Position numbers and translations under genes: made by a program
Notes under the pieces: model-generated
Database searches by the model: none
What the model was told of the DNA's origin: nothing
What the model saw: the letters and a program-made list of their open reading frames with translations, nothing else
Shown: in pieces, positions 16,675 to 25,258 of the stretch
How the letters are laid out: each line of letters begins with the position of its first letter
Position numbering within the stretch: position 1 is the first letter of the stretch
Assembly (NCBI RefSeq): GCF_026191185.1
Contig: NZ_JAPHOV010000001.1
Span: 62,001 to 126,000 of the forward strand
Source of the DNA: Legionella sp. PATHC032
GTDB taxonomy: Bacteria > Pseudomonadota > Gammaproteobacteria > Legionellales > Legionellaceae
Direction: 5' to 3'
Length of the DNA: 64,000 bases

Positions 16675-17869
16675 AGAGACTGATATACTGATTATTGGCG
16701 GTGGTTTGACTGGTGCAAGCTTATCCCTGGCTCTGCAGGGTTTGGGTTTCACTGTTACCTTAGTGGAATCCAGGCCATACAGTGACAAGGTAAATCCTGA
16801 TTTTGATGCTCGCTCATTGGCGTTATCACCTGCAAGTCAACGTATATTGGCGATGTTGGGAGTTTGGGAGAGCCTAAAAGAATATACAACACCAATTCAT
16901 ATGATTCATGTTTCTGATCAGCATCGCTTTGGAGTTTCTCGTTTGCATGGCGAGAAAAATAGCCCTTTGGGCTATGTAGTAGAAATGCAATACATTAATA
17001 GGGCTTTGAGTATTCTAATCAATAAAGAGCACTTGCTGGCTCCAGCTGCTTTAAAAGCTATCGATTTTAACAATTCTATTGCCACTGTCACTAATGGCCC
17101 CGATATAATATCCATCCGGGCTCAATTAATTGTCGCAGCTGATGGGACGGAATCGATGACACGCCACCTTTGTAATCTACCAGTCAAAATAAAAGATTAT
17201 GATCAAGAGGCTATTGTCGCCAATGTAGGTCTGGTAAAACCGCATGGTAATCGTGCTTTTGAGCGGTTTACACCTAATGGCCCTCTTGCATTATTGCCTA
17301 TGATGGATGACAAAATGTCACTGGTGTGGGCATCAAAGCCTGAAGAGACAAAACGCTTAGTGATGTTGAATGATGATGATTTTTTGCGCGAGCTGCAAAC
17401 TGCCTTTGGGTATAGGTTAGGGCGATTTGGTAAAGTAGGAAAGCGATACTCCTATCCCCTGAAACAAGTTTTAATGCCCCAGCAAACCAAATGGCCTGTT
17501 GTCTTTGTTGGTAATGCTGCTCACACGTTGCATCCTGTTGCAGGTCAGGGGTTTAACTTGGGTTTAAGAGATATTGCGACCTTGGCGCAATGCATTAGCC
17601 AAAAGGGATTAAATCCACAGATGTTGGGGCATTATTTGAAATTACGAGCACATGATCAGCAAATGATCACTTGGCTAACAGACGGTTTGATACATCTATT
17701 TACCAGTCGTTTACCCGGTATGGGTGTAGCGCGTAACCTTGGATTGCTGGCACTGGATAATATACCGGCATTAAAAAATTTATTAGCACGATACGCCCGT
17801 GGTTTTGGCGGAATGACTCCTGATTTGGTTTGTGAAATTGCATTGAGTGCAGGGGGGGAACTTCAATGA
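16664..17869 (+). CDS. ubiH: 2-octaprenyl-6-methoxyphenol hydroxylase
   Basis: A 401-residue FAD-dependent aromatic hydroxylase of ubiquinone synthesis. The Rossmann motif IIGGGLTGASLSLAL is at the N-terminus, the DG-type motif VAADGTES in the middle, and GNAAHTLHPVAGQGFNLGLRD near the end. The start is GTG, inside the end of pepP. The order pepP-ubiH-ubiI is conserved across gamma-proteobacteria. The protein ends in a membrane-associating segment typical of the family. UbiH acts at the C4 hydroxylation step of the ring; the assignment within the family rests on order and length. Confidence 0.9.
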   Translation: MANKETDILIIGGGLTGASLSLALQGLGFTVTLVESRPYSDKVNPDFDARSLALSPASQRILAMLGVWESLKEYTTPIHMIHVSDQHRFGVSRLHGEKNSPLGYVVEMQYINRALSILINKEHLLAPAALKAIDFNNSIATVTNGPDIISIRAQLIVAADGTESMTRHLCNLPVKIKDYDQEAIVANVGLVKPHGNRAFERFTPNGPLALLPMMDDKMSLVWASKPEETKRLVMLNDDDFLRELQTAFGYRLGRFGKVGKRYSYPLKQVLMPQQTKWPVVFVGNAAHTLHPVAGQGFNLGLRDIATLAQCISQKGLNPQMLGHYLKLRAHDQQMITWLTDGLIHLFTSRLPGMGVARNLGLLALDNIPALKNLLARYARGFGGMTPDLVCEIALSAGGELQ

Positions 17870-19029
17870 GCCAGCATTTTGATGTACTTGTCATTGGAGG
17901 TGGAATTGTTGGCTTGACTGCAGCCTTAGCTATGGCCCAACGTCATTATACTGTTGCTGTTATCGATGCCGGGACATTGACGGTCAATACAGACAAGAGT
18001 GATTTGCGTGTTTATGCCATCAATAAAGCATCAAAATTGTTATTAAGTGAATTAGGCGTGTGGCAACACCTGGATGATGCTCGAGTCGCTCCTTATAATA
18101 AAATGCATGTTTGGGATGGTGTGAGTGGAGCTTATATTGACTTTGATTCTCGCAGTATTGCTGAACCAAATTTAGGGGCAATTATTGAAGAATCAATCTT
18201 AAAACAAGCTCTATTTCGTCAAATATCATTAGAATCCAAAATTAGTTTATTTCCTCAAAGTGTAATAGACGAGGTGTGCAATTTAGAGCAGAATATCAAG
18301 ATCTCTGGCCAAAATACTACCTGGGAAGGACAGTTATTGATGATAGCTGATGGCGCTAACTCCCCTATACGTCATAAGCTTAAGGTGGATTTAACCAGTT
18401 GGTCGTATGAGCAACAAGCGTTGGTTGCGACAGTAAATAGTGAAAAATCGCATCGGAATACGGCTTTTCAAGTATTTAATCCTGATGGTCCTTTGGCTTT
18501 TTTACCATTATCCAATCCCAATCAATGTTCGATCGTTTGGTCAACTCATCCTGATAATGCGATGCGATTGAAATTACTTGATGATAATGAATTTAACGGG
18601 GAATTGACTAAGGCATTTGGAAGCCAGCTAGGGCAAATAAAGGTGGTAAGCAGCCGCCATCAATTTCCTTTACAAATGAGGCATGTCAAGCAATATGTAG
18701 GACATCGCTGGTTACTACTTGGTGATGCAGCCCACACTATTCATCCATTAGCCGGTCTTGGGTTAAATGTTGGTCTGGCCGATGTGAAAAGCTGGATAAA
18801 CTGTCTGGAAATGGGTAGAAGGGAATTGACATCAAATAAAATCTTGAGGGCATACCAAAGGGAACGGAAGTATTCTGTGTGGCAAATTATTTTACTTATG
18901 GAGGGATTTAAAAGATTATTTGGAACCGCCGCCTCTCCCGTTACCTCATTACGCAGCCTCGGATTGCGGGCATGCAATGAATTTATCCCGATTAAACGAT
19001 TATTTATGCGCCAGGCTAGTGGTTTATAA
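17866..19029 (+). CDS. ubiI: UbiH/UbiI/VisC-family FAD-dependent ubiquinone hydroxylase
   Basis: A 387-residue paralogue of the preceding gene. It carries the FAD-binding VIGGGIVGLTAALAMA, the family segment RVYAINKASKLLLSELGVW, MIADGANSPIR and LLGDAAHTIHPLAGLGLNVGLADV. It overlaps ubiH by the ATGA quartet, so translation is coupled. By position it should be UbiI (VisC), the C5 hydroxylase. UbiF-type specificity cannot be excluded from sequence alone, because the three hydroxylases share all visible motifs. It is the last gene of the operon. Confidence 0.85.
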   Translation: MSQHFDVLVIGGGIVGLTAALAMAQRHYTVAVIDAGTLTVNTDKSDLRVYAINKASKLLLSELGVWQHLDDARVAPYNKMHVWDGVSGAYIDFDSRSIAEPNLGAIIEESILKQALFRQISLESKISLFPQSVIDEVCNLEQNIKISGQNTTWEGQLLMIADGANSPIRHKLKVDLTSWSYEQQALVATVNSEKSHRNTAFQVFNPDGPLAFLPLSNPNQCSIVWSTHPDNAMRLKLLDDNEFNGELTKAFGSQLGQIKVVSSRHQFPLQMRHVKQYVGHRWLLLGDAAHTIHPLAGLGLNVGLADVKSWINCLEMGRRELTSNKILRAYQRERKYSVWQIILLMEGFKRLFGTAASPVTSLRSLGLRACNEFIPIKRLFMRQASGL

Positions 19030-19075
19030 GTAATTTTTCGCCAAAGTAAGACTTTTTTTCAGAAAAGATATATTG

Positions 19076-19108
19076 CTTAATTTTTAGTTAATAATTCTTA
19101 TGTATAAT
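19076..19108 (+). promoter_or_regulatory. PmrA-type tandem box and -10 of ceg3
   Basis: Two TTAA cores (19077-19080 and 19088-19091) spaced by 7 bp lie inside CTTAATTTTTAGTTAATA, a close match to the published PmrA consensus cTTAATatT repeated on one DNA face. A -10 TATAAT follows at 19103-19108, exactly 11 bp after the second TTAA. The same geometry occurs before ceg4. Confidence 0.75.
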
Positions 19109-19117
19109 TTTTTCGCT

Positions 19118-19179
19118 AACCTAAAAAACTCTCCGAGGTTTTTAAATCACTTATTCTTATTTCTGAAGTTTTTTAGGTT
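19118..19179 (+). promoter_or_regulatory. 13-bp inverted repeat in the ceg3 leader
   Basis: AACCTAAAAAACT (19118-19130) is perfectly complementary to AGTTTTTTAGGTT (19167-19179), with 36 bases between. In the RNA this would form a 13-bp stem starting close to the predicted transcription start and ending 26 bases before the ATG. It could act in leader stability or translation control, or be a regulator site in DNA. Confidence 0.5.
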
Positions 19180-19205
19180 GCCTATCATTCCTCAGAGGTT
19201 AAGCA

Positions 19206-19973
19206 ATGAACAGATTAAAATTTTTTTCCAAATTTCACAATGCGTTACTTAATTTTGAATCCAGTATTTCTAATTTAGGCGATCCTCTGGTTGGATTTAA
19301 AATCAAGGAATTACAGACTAAAAAAATATTGGTTCGGGCTGATGGACGTAGTTTAGATCATTTACACAAATTAGGTGGTTTGCCACAACGCGTTGAAAGC
19401 GAGAAGCTGGAAAAGGTTCGTATTACCGATGTAGAAAGATACCAGAAATTTAATCTGAATCCATTTGGATGGGGTGCCTGTGCTTCTACAGAGGATTTAC
19501 GAAAATTCCTGGAAACCTATCCCGAATTAACCAAACAAGCATGGGTTCATAAATTTTATGGAAGTTCAACTTCACTTCTTACTCTAAAGTCTGAAGTAGG
19601 AATAGGATGTGGTGAGCATGACGGGGAAAGAGAAGAACTCGTTGTCGATAGTGTCTCATTTGGACAAATAATTGCATCTACTTGCCCAAAATACAGGGAA
19701 AAATACCTTGATGGGGGAGTGGTTCCCAATGCTATGAAGGATTTTAACTCCAAGGTCCCAGAAACCATGAAACTCGGCGATTTCAGTTCGGAAAAAAGCA
19801 CTTTGGAATGGTTATTGATAAATGATTGTGAGGAAGAGTTTGCCAAGCTTTGCAAAGAAGTATACGGAGATACCCCTCTTAAAATTTTGCTGAGGCGATT
19901 TGACGGAGATAAATATCTTGCAGACGCTGTTACATATTATGTAAAGGAATCTTCATTATCCCCTAGGGTTTAA
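19206..19973 (+). CDS. ceg3: Dot/Icm effector Ceg3, mono-ADP-ribosyltransferase
   Basis: A 255-residue protein recognised as Ceg3, which ADP-ribosylates host mitochondrial ADP/ATP translocases on arginine. The R-S-E signature of arginine-specific transferases can be read: Arg44 in ILVRADGRS, the Ser-Thr-Ser strand at residues 121-123 (GSSTSLLTL), and the E-x-E pair Glu141/Glu143 in GEREELVV. The N-terminus has short hydrophobic and basic helices rather than a signal peptide, as expected for a type IV substrate. The AGAGG ribosome site precedes the ATG. The promoter carries a PmrA-type box. Its 3' end overlaps by 11 bp the convergent gene for its antagonist. Confidence 0.9.
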   Translation: MNRLKFFSKFHNALLNFESSISNLGDPLVGFKIKELQTKKILVRADGRSLDHLHKLGGLPQRVESEKLEKVRITDVERYQKFNLNPFGWGACASTEDLRKFLETYPELTKQAWVHKFYGSSTSLLTLKSEVGIGCGEHDGEREELVVDSVSFGQIIASTCPKYREKYLDGGVVPNAMKDFNSKVPETMKLGDFSSEKSTLEWLLINDCEEEFAKLCKEVYGDTPLKILLRRFDGDKYLADAVTYYVKESSLSPRV

Positions 19974-21288
19974 TGCTTGATGAGGATTGTGGCATAGATT
20001 TGACTGTCAATTCAACGTCATGATCCTTATTTATTTGTGCTTCAACATGGTGAGATGGATCTAAAATAAGCGGATTCATATGATGTACCTGGTCAAAGCG
20101 GATAGAACTGTTATTCCCAATCATGGATTCAACACTACCATATCCCCACTCATTTCCGGTTAGAGCAAACGCATCTGAAGGGTTAATAGCGGCAGGCAGA
20201 TATTTTTCAATTTCTTCTTCACGAAACTCCAGAACATCTCGGGTGCTTTGATACACTTTGGTAGAACCATCATAGTCTTCAAAAATTGAATCAAACTGTT
20301 CTTGCTGAATTTCATTAAAAATGGGAAATTCAATTTTTGCAATCCATGGAAATTTATGATCACTTAACAGTTTTTTATAAGCACGTAAATAATAGGGAAA
20401 AATGATATGTTGTATATCATAACCGCAATCAATTTTTGCAAAAAAACCCATTCCAACCCCAGTGGCTTTCAGCAAGGCCGCTTTTCCAGTTTCTTTTGCT
20501 GTTTGATTTACTGATGCCAGCAGTAATGAAACGTCTTCCAGTTGATAGCGAAAATAGGCTTCAGATAGGAATATAATAGCGTTGGATTTGCTAAAACTGG
20601 GATAAAATCCACCTGAAGAAAACCTTGCCAGATAAGGAAAACCCAAACGAATGCGGGCCATCACCTTGTTAGTATCATATTCACCTAACTCCTTTTTAGC
20701 CACATCAAATTGAATAGGTAAACCATCATGCAAATGGCTAAAGAGAGGCGAATCAATTATCTTTTGTACGGGATCTAATAGAAATAAACGATAATGGAGG
20801 TAATTATTTTCAAAAGAGGGGCCTGCTAAAGAAAAAATACTCACTTTTATTGGTTTTCGATAGGGTAATAATGGATTGGTTAGTGGATAACCTCCGGAGG
20901 CGGTGACCAGGCTGTGCGAAGAAACAACTTTCTTGCTGCCTGTTAACCTTTCTATGGGAGATAATAATTCAGGATGCCCTACAGGGATTTTCTCGAAATA
21001 TCCTGCTTCATTCGGGAATGGTAATCCATTTTGAAAATACCCACTTTTATCTCCTGATACATCAATGGCCGCTATTTTAGTTAATGCCCCATTAATCGTT
21101 TCAGTGTCGGGAAGATATTTCTTATTAGCAAATACTCTGACGGAAGATTGCGTTTCTATCAACTCATCAATCTGAAATTTTTTATCGAGGCCACTGTTTT
21201 TTAATTGTGTTTCAAACCAAATTTTAGGGGGGCTAGCTTTTATCGGTCTTGATGCACGTGTGAAAAATGAAAAAAATTTAGACCGCAT
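19963..21288 (-). CDS. larg1: Dot/Icm effector Larg1 (lpg0081-like), ADP-ribosylhydrolase reversing Ceg3
   Basis: A 441-residue protein in the position of Lpg0081/Larg1, reported to remove ADP-ribose from arginine of the ADP/ATP translocases modified by Ceg3. I recognise it from locus context and Legionella literature, not from a motif: neither a macrodomain nor a clear DraG/ARH signature is evident, matching its description as a divergent hydrolase. I set the start at ATG 21288 (MRSKFFSFFTRASRPIKA) because GGGAGA lies just upstream; the TTG at 21306 would precede that ribosome site. The basic N-terminal segment could assist mitochondrial targeting. The gene is convergent with ceg3 and overlaps it by 11 bp. 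Confidence 0.82.
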   Translation of the reverse strand: MRSKFFSFFTRASRPIKASPPKIWFETQLKNSGLDKKFQIDELIETQSSVRVFANKKYLPDTETINGALTKIAAIDVSGDKSGYFQNGLPFPNEAGYFEKIPVGHPELLSPIERLTGSKKVVSSHSLVTASGGYPLTNPLLPYRKPIKVSIFSLAGPSFENNYLHYRLFLLDPVQKIIDSPLFSHLHDGLPIQFDVAKKELGEYDTNKVMARIRLGFPYLARFSSGGFYPSFSKSNAIIFLSEAYFRYQLEDVSLLLASVNQTAKETGKAALLKATGVGMGFFAKIDCGYDIQHIIFPYYLRAYKKLLSDHKFPWIAKIEFPIFNEIQQEQFDSIFEDYDGSTKVYQSTRDVLEFREEEIEKYLPAAINPSDAFALTGNEWGYGSVESMIGNNSSIRFDQVHHMNPLILDPSHHVEAQINKDHDVELTVKSMPQSSSSIKP

Positions 21289-21569
21289 AAGAAATCTCCC
21301 TAACAAATTTAGTATGCCAGCATGTCAGCATTGTTCTGTTAATGATTTGCACTAAAGATGGACCTTAAACAAAATTTAATTCTCTCGTTTTCCTATGCAG
21401 AAAGGGAGGGAAATTCTATTAATAAAACAATTAAAACCATCTATTGTTTTATTATATTTCATTATGAGTCAAATTAAAACGTATGTTTTAAAAATTGTTA
21501 GCCGATTTATTTGCTAAATGTATGTATTTTGCAATAATGCAATTTATTGATGATTTGAATGGAGAATGC

Positions 21570-22028
21570 ATGTTTGGAAGATTATGGTTACGTGCAGTTG
21601 GCCGTCCCTCGACTCTTGACTTGTCAACGATGGTTTTGGGTCGAATGCCTGCGGAGGCTACCTTTGAATCTGTAAAACGAGAATTTGAACAGGAACTTCG
21701 CCGAGTTGGGTTGAAGCGATTTCAAGAAAACATTCATGCTGAGCAACTGATTTTGGAGCAATTATTAAAACAGCGGGAAGAGATGACCAAAAAAATTGAT
21801 GAAAAATGCTTGCTTCCTGCGCTACAGCGATCTGAAAACGGATACGATGTAACAGGATTATATTGGAGCAGGATGCAAGGGGAACTGTCAAAAATTCAGT
21901 CTAAAAAAGAACGTGTTGAGTTGGATGAAACGATCGATTGGTTATATGCTCGTCGCCGTTTTTTAAAGGAGCAGAATAATTTGTCTTTGGATAAAGAACC
22001 AGCTCACTCTGCTTCCCCCGCGCTTTAG
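21570..22028 (+). CDS. hypothetical protein (lpg0082-like)
   Basis: A 152-residue soluble, mostly helical, charged protein. I chose ATG 21570 (MFGRLWLRAVGRP) since a GGAG lies five bases upstream; the longer frame from TTG 21495 includes AT-rich leader sequence. The middle is predicted helical with many Glu and Lys residues (EFEQELRRVGLKRFQENIHAEQ). The C-terminal tail is Ser/Ala/Pro-rich. No family is recognised. It lies between the larg1 gene and the ATP-grasp operon, overlapping the latter's last gene by 4 bp tail to tail. Confidence 0.6.
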   Translation: MFGRLWLRAVGRPSTLDLSTMVLGRMPAEATFESVKREFEQELRRVGLKRFQENIHAEQLILEQLLKQREEMTKKIDEKCLLPALQRSENGYDVTGLYWSRMQGELSKIQSKKERVELDETIDWLYARRRFLKEQNNLSLDKEPAHSASPAL

Positions 22029-22972
22029 CGTGCAAATTCTTTGCGACAAAAACTTACTTTATCTAAAGTTGACTCTTGTCCGCTCTCTTTAAAACGGGCT
22101 TCAATCGTTCTATAACGCTTAAGCCCACCCTCGCGGTTGGCTATTTGTATATTTAATCCTGGTCTGGCATTCAATTCCAGCATTAATGGACCATGTTCTT
22201 TATCAAGTACAATATCAACTCCAAGATAACCCAAACCAGTTAGCTCATAGCAACTGGAGGCTATTTCAAGAATTTGGTTCCAATAGGGTACTTCGATGCC
22301 TACAATGGGATTTAACGTGTCGGGATGGTAGTCTATGGTATCATTTTGAAACACACCACCAAGAGTTTTTCCTGTCGCAAGATCAACGCCTACACCAATT
22401 GCTCCTTGATGTAAGTTGGCTTTTCCACCGGATAAACGGGTGGGAAGTCTTACCATAGCCATTGCCGGATAACCTAGTAAAGTAATAATACGGATATCGG
22501 GTATGCCTTCATAACTGACTTCTGCAAACACGGGGTCGACGACTACTCGTTTTTCAATGATGGCATAATCTGAGGAGCCGCCAAGGCTATAAGCCCCAGA
22601 TAGCAAGCAAGATAGGTGGTAACTCAGTTCCTGCACGGTAGTAAGCTTGCCATTAATTTGTCGATATCGGCCGTAAACTTTGTCCTTAAATACCAGTATT
22701 CCATCACCACCAGAGCCTCTGGCTGGTTTTACCACGAAATCATTATAACTGGCAAATCGGGTTTCTATTGATTTGATTTGCTGCTCAGTTTCAATGATGT
22801 CATATAAGGCTGGAACTGCAATTCCCGCTTTTAAGGCCAGTTTTTTGGTTTTGAGCTTGTCATCAACCAAAGGAAATAACTTTCTTGGATTGTAGCGTAA
22901 TACAAAATCCGTATTCCGCTGGTTAATGCTTAAAACCCCATGATTTTTCAGGCGCCTAAACAGGTTAATCAT
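22025..22972 (-). CDS. RimK-related ATP-grasp ligase
   Basis: A 315-residue ATP-grasp enzyme of the alpha-L-glutamate ligase-like (RimK-related) group, which joins carboxylates to amines at the expense of ATP. The ATP-binding segment is FVVKPARGSGGDGILVFKD, and the metal-binding carboxylates are in LGYLGVDIVLDKEHGPLMLELNARPGLN. It is the last gene of a three-gene operon and overlaps the preceding gene by 4 bp. The partner genes, an inactive transglutaminase with seven helices and a retropepsin-like protease, recur together in gamma-proteobacteria. The substrate is not known from sequence; peptide tagging of an envelope molecule is an inference. Confidence 0.85.
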   Translation of the reverse strand: MINLFRRLKNHGVLSINQRNTDFVLRYNPRKLFPLVDDKLKTKKLALKAGIAVPALYDIIETEQQIKSIETRFASYNDFVVKPARGSGGDGILVFKDKVYGRYRQINGKLTTVQELSYHLSCLLSGAYSLGGSSDYAIIEKRVVVDPVFAEVSYEGIPDIRIITLLGYPAMAMVRLPTRLSGGKANLHQGAIGVGVDLATGKTLGGVFQNDTIDYHPDTLNPIVGIEVPYWNQILEIASSCYELTGLGYLGVDIVLDKEHGPLMLELNARPGLNIQIANREGGLKRYRTIEARFKESGQESTLDKVSFCRKEFAR

Positions 22973-24492
22973 TCTATCGCACTCGCAAGTGATTTAAAGC
23001 GTTTTAATTCGACTAAACGATAGCCACGATATTGACCAAACCATAAAATCAAGGACAAAAGTACTAATAGTAATTCGGGAAAAGCAAAGACCAAATATTG
23101 CAGGGGTTCATAACTCATTGCCCCGTATGAAATAACTGCTGCTGCAAGACTGCCAATTCCTGATTTTATTGCTTCGGAAGCTCCTCTTTCATCCCACGTG
23201 ATGCACATACGTTCGATAGTCATGGTTAAGATGACCATAGGGAATAATGCGACAGACATCCCGGTATCCAAACTAAGATTTTGACATAGAACACTGATAA
23301 AGATCATTAGTAGAATTACTACAGTGAGAATGGCCGCAAGTCTTGGGACTAACAGTAGCCTTAATTGATCCAGATAAAAACGCGCTAATAGTCCGAAAGA
23401 AATAATAATGACAAATAAAGTAATACCCCACGCTACATGCGTTTCTCTAAAGGCTAGGGCAATCAAGACGGGCATAAACGTGCCAAAAGTTTTAATACCT
23501 ATAAAATTACGTAGTATTAAAATGATGAATGCTCCAATGGGAACAGTTAGCAAAATTTTATATATCCCTTGTACATTGACAGGGAGCTGGAGTAAGGAGA
23601 AGCGTAAGAGTTGCGAGTCCTCTAAGCCCCTTGATTTGGCTACACTTAAGGCATTAATGGGTGTTGGTGATACAGTTAATGAAAACTGAGCTCTATTACC
23701 ACCAACAACATTAAATAACGGCCCATTTCCATATTGCCAAATAAGAAACTCTTTTGGCAAACCGGCACTGCCAGTTTTGGGGTTAATGTAAATCCAGTGT
23801 TTTCCGTTAAAAACGGCGAGCAAGGATTTCAAATCAGCCTTTTTTTGCTGGTTTAGATAAATCCCCTGGACTGTAATGGCCGGAATCTTTGATTGATTGA
23901 GAATCAAAATGGTAGCATTGATAATATTGTCATCATTGAATTCGTTCCCAATCAAAAGCTTCGCATTACCATCTCTTTTGTTTAACTCTTTAATAGTGCT
24001 TTGGGCAAATGTTTGAATGTCTGCTGATGTTGATCTCACTTGATTGGTAATCGTTTCAACAGCCGATTTTTGACTGTCATTCAGAGGCTGTGATTTGATT
24101 ACTGAAGGTTTTGGCAAAGAGGACTCATCACTGTCCGTTTGACGAAAGATTGCTCTATAATAAAGTGATTGAGAACCATTGCCACGCCTTATAGACCATA
24201 CGGTTTCTCTATTGGAACCATTTAAATTGGTTGTGACACCATAATTTCTGGATACAAAATATTCATCGAGTATGGCAAAATTGGGGGGCAGATAAGGGAT
24301 ATTAAAACTCGCCTTTATCGGTGTATTTCTATCGGCGGTAAAACGAAGGTTGGATTCAACCATCCAGCTGTTGATCGTTTCAGTATCGGTCAGAGGGACA
24401 TCCAGAACAATATGTCTATATAAAAAAATACCTGATCCTAAAAGCATTAGAGTGAGGATCAAACCATAAACATGACGTTTGTTATTTTTCAT
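22969..24492 (-). CDS. inactive transglutaminase-like periplasmic domain fused to 7TM
   Basis: A 507-residue membrane protein. An N-terminal helix (LILTLMLLGSGIFLYRHIV) anchors a large periplasmic domain of about 240 residues resembling a transglutaminase fold without its catalytic triad. Seven hydrophobic helices follow from about residue 310 to the end. The combination is the known inactive-transglutaminase/7TM architecture. It is the middle gene of the operon, overlapping its upstream neighbour by 11 bp and its downstream neighbour by 4 bp. The probable role is to bind a peptide or proteinaceous ligand in the periplasm and work with the ATP-grasp ligase and the protease. Confidence 0.85.
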   Translation of the reverse strand: MKNNKRHVYGLILTLMLLGSGIFLYRHIVLDVPLTDTETINSWMVESNLRFTADRNTPIKASFNIPYLPPNFAILDEYFVSRNYGVTTNLNGSNRETVWSIRRGNGSQSLYYRAIFRQTDSDESSLPKPSVIKSQPLNDSQKSAVETITNQVRSTSADIQTFAQSTIKELNKRDGNAKLLIGNEFNDDNIINATILILNQSKIPAITVQGIYLNQQKKADLKSLLAVFNGKHWIYINPKTGSAGLPKEFLIWQYGNGPLFNVVGGNRAQFSLTVSPTPINALSVAKSRGLEDSQLLRFSLLQLPVNVQGIYKILLTVPIGAFIILILRNFIGIKTFGTFMPVLIALAFRETHVAWGITLFVIIISFGLLARFYLDQLRLLLVPRLAAILTVVILLMIFISVLCQNLSLDTGMSVALFPMVILTMTIERMCITWDERGASEAIKSGIGSLAAAVISYGAMSYEPLQYLVFAFPELLLVLLSLILWFGQYRGYRLVELKRFKSLASAIE

Positions 24493-25009
24493 TGTTCACT
24501 GGGCTCTTGGATTTAGTTGTGAAAGTAAGGGCAGGGTCAACGGCCCCATGAAAATCAATAATGGCATCTCTTCCCAACAATAAAGGGTAGAGGAATCGTT
24601 TCCTGTTGGTTAAGTTAACTTTAATTGTTCTGACTTTATCGCCAAGTTTGATATTAAGTAAGACTACCGGTCGCCTGATGGGTGTTGTTCTTAATAATCC
24701 GGGGTTAGCTTCGCTCGACCTTACTTTAATCTTTACTTTACCGACATACTCTCCTTCAAACGAGTAATCACCGGTTTTAGTTGGAACGGTAAAACGTAAA
24801 TAAGGGATGCCCTTTTTTTCAATTTCTGTGATATTCACAGCATGTAATGATGCTGATTTAGCGCCTGTATCAAGCTTTGCAGATAAAGTGAGGTTTTGAT
24901 CGATTAATGTGGCTTTCTCTACGTAGCCATAGATTTGAGCTTCACTGTTTGCCATAAGAGATCCTGTCAGTAGTGACATCAACATAAAGAGAACAAATTT
25001 TGATCTCAT
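24482..25009 (-). CDS. exported RimB/retropepsin-like zinc protease family protein
   Basis: A 175-residue protein with a clear signal peptide (FVLFMLMSLLTGSLMANS, cleaved after about residue 20). The mature part has the family core AKLDTGAKSASLHAVN, with the aspartic-type D-T-G triplet of retropepsin-like folds. It also has LLNIKLGDKVRTIKVNLTNR and LLGRDAIIDFHGAVDP. Databases call it ATP-dependent zinc protease (PF05618), although the aspartyl-like DTG argues for a pepsin fold. It is first in the operon with the 7TM protein and the ATP-grasp ligase. The gap upstream (25010-25258) is AT-rich and probably holds its promoter. Confidence 0.83.
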   Translation of the reverse strand: MRSKFVLFMLMSLLTGSLMANSEAQIYGYVEKATLIDQNLTLSAKLDTGAKSASLHAVNITEIEKKGIPYLRFTVPTKTGDYSFEGEYVGKVKIKVRSSEANPGLLRTTPIRRPVVLLNIKLGDKVRTIKVNLTNRKRFLYPLLLGRDAIIDFHGAVDPALTFTTKSKSPVNNEK

Positions 25010-25193
25010 TTAATCCTCATACTGGGTTTTATTTTGGTGCAATATCGTAGCAGGTTTAAGGCATAAGTCACAGTCTGAGAGAGAATTTAATACAATTTTT
25101 TTTATTTTTTTTAATAATTTTGGTAATTGGATGTGTTATGATGAAGGGTTTGAGGTTATTGTTGTATTTTTTTAATTCAGGATGAAAGCTTAA

Positions 25194-25222
25194 TTGACAT
25201 CGAGTCCAATTATGCATACAAT
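25194..25222 (+). promoter_or_regulatory. strong sigma-70 promoter
   Basis: Consensus -35 TTGACA (25194-25199), 17-bp spacer, and near-consensus -10 TACAAT (25217-25222). The expected transcription start is about 30 bases before the ATG at 25259. No clear Shine-Dalgarno lies between. Confidence 0.75.
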
Positions 25223-25258
25223 AGCGCCCAATCTTAGCTGATAGCCCCATACCTATAC

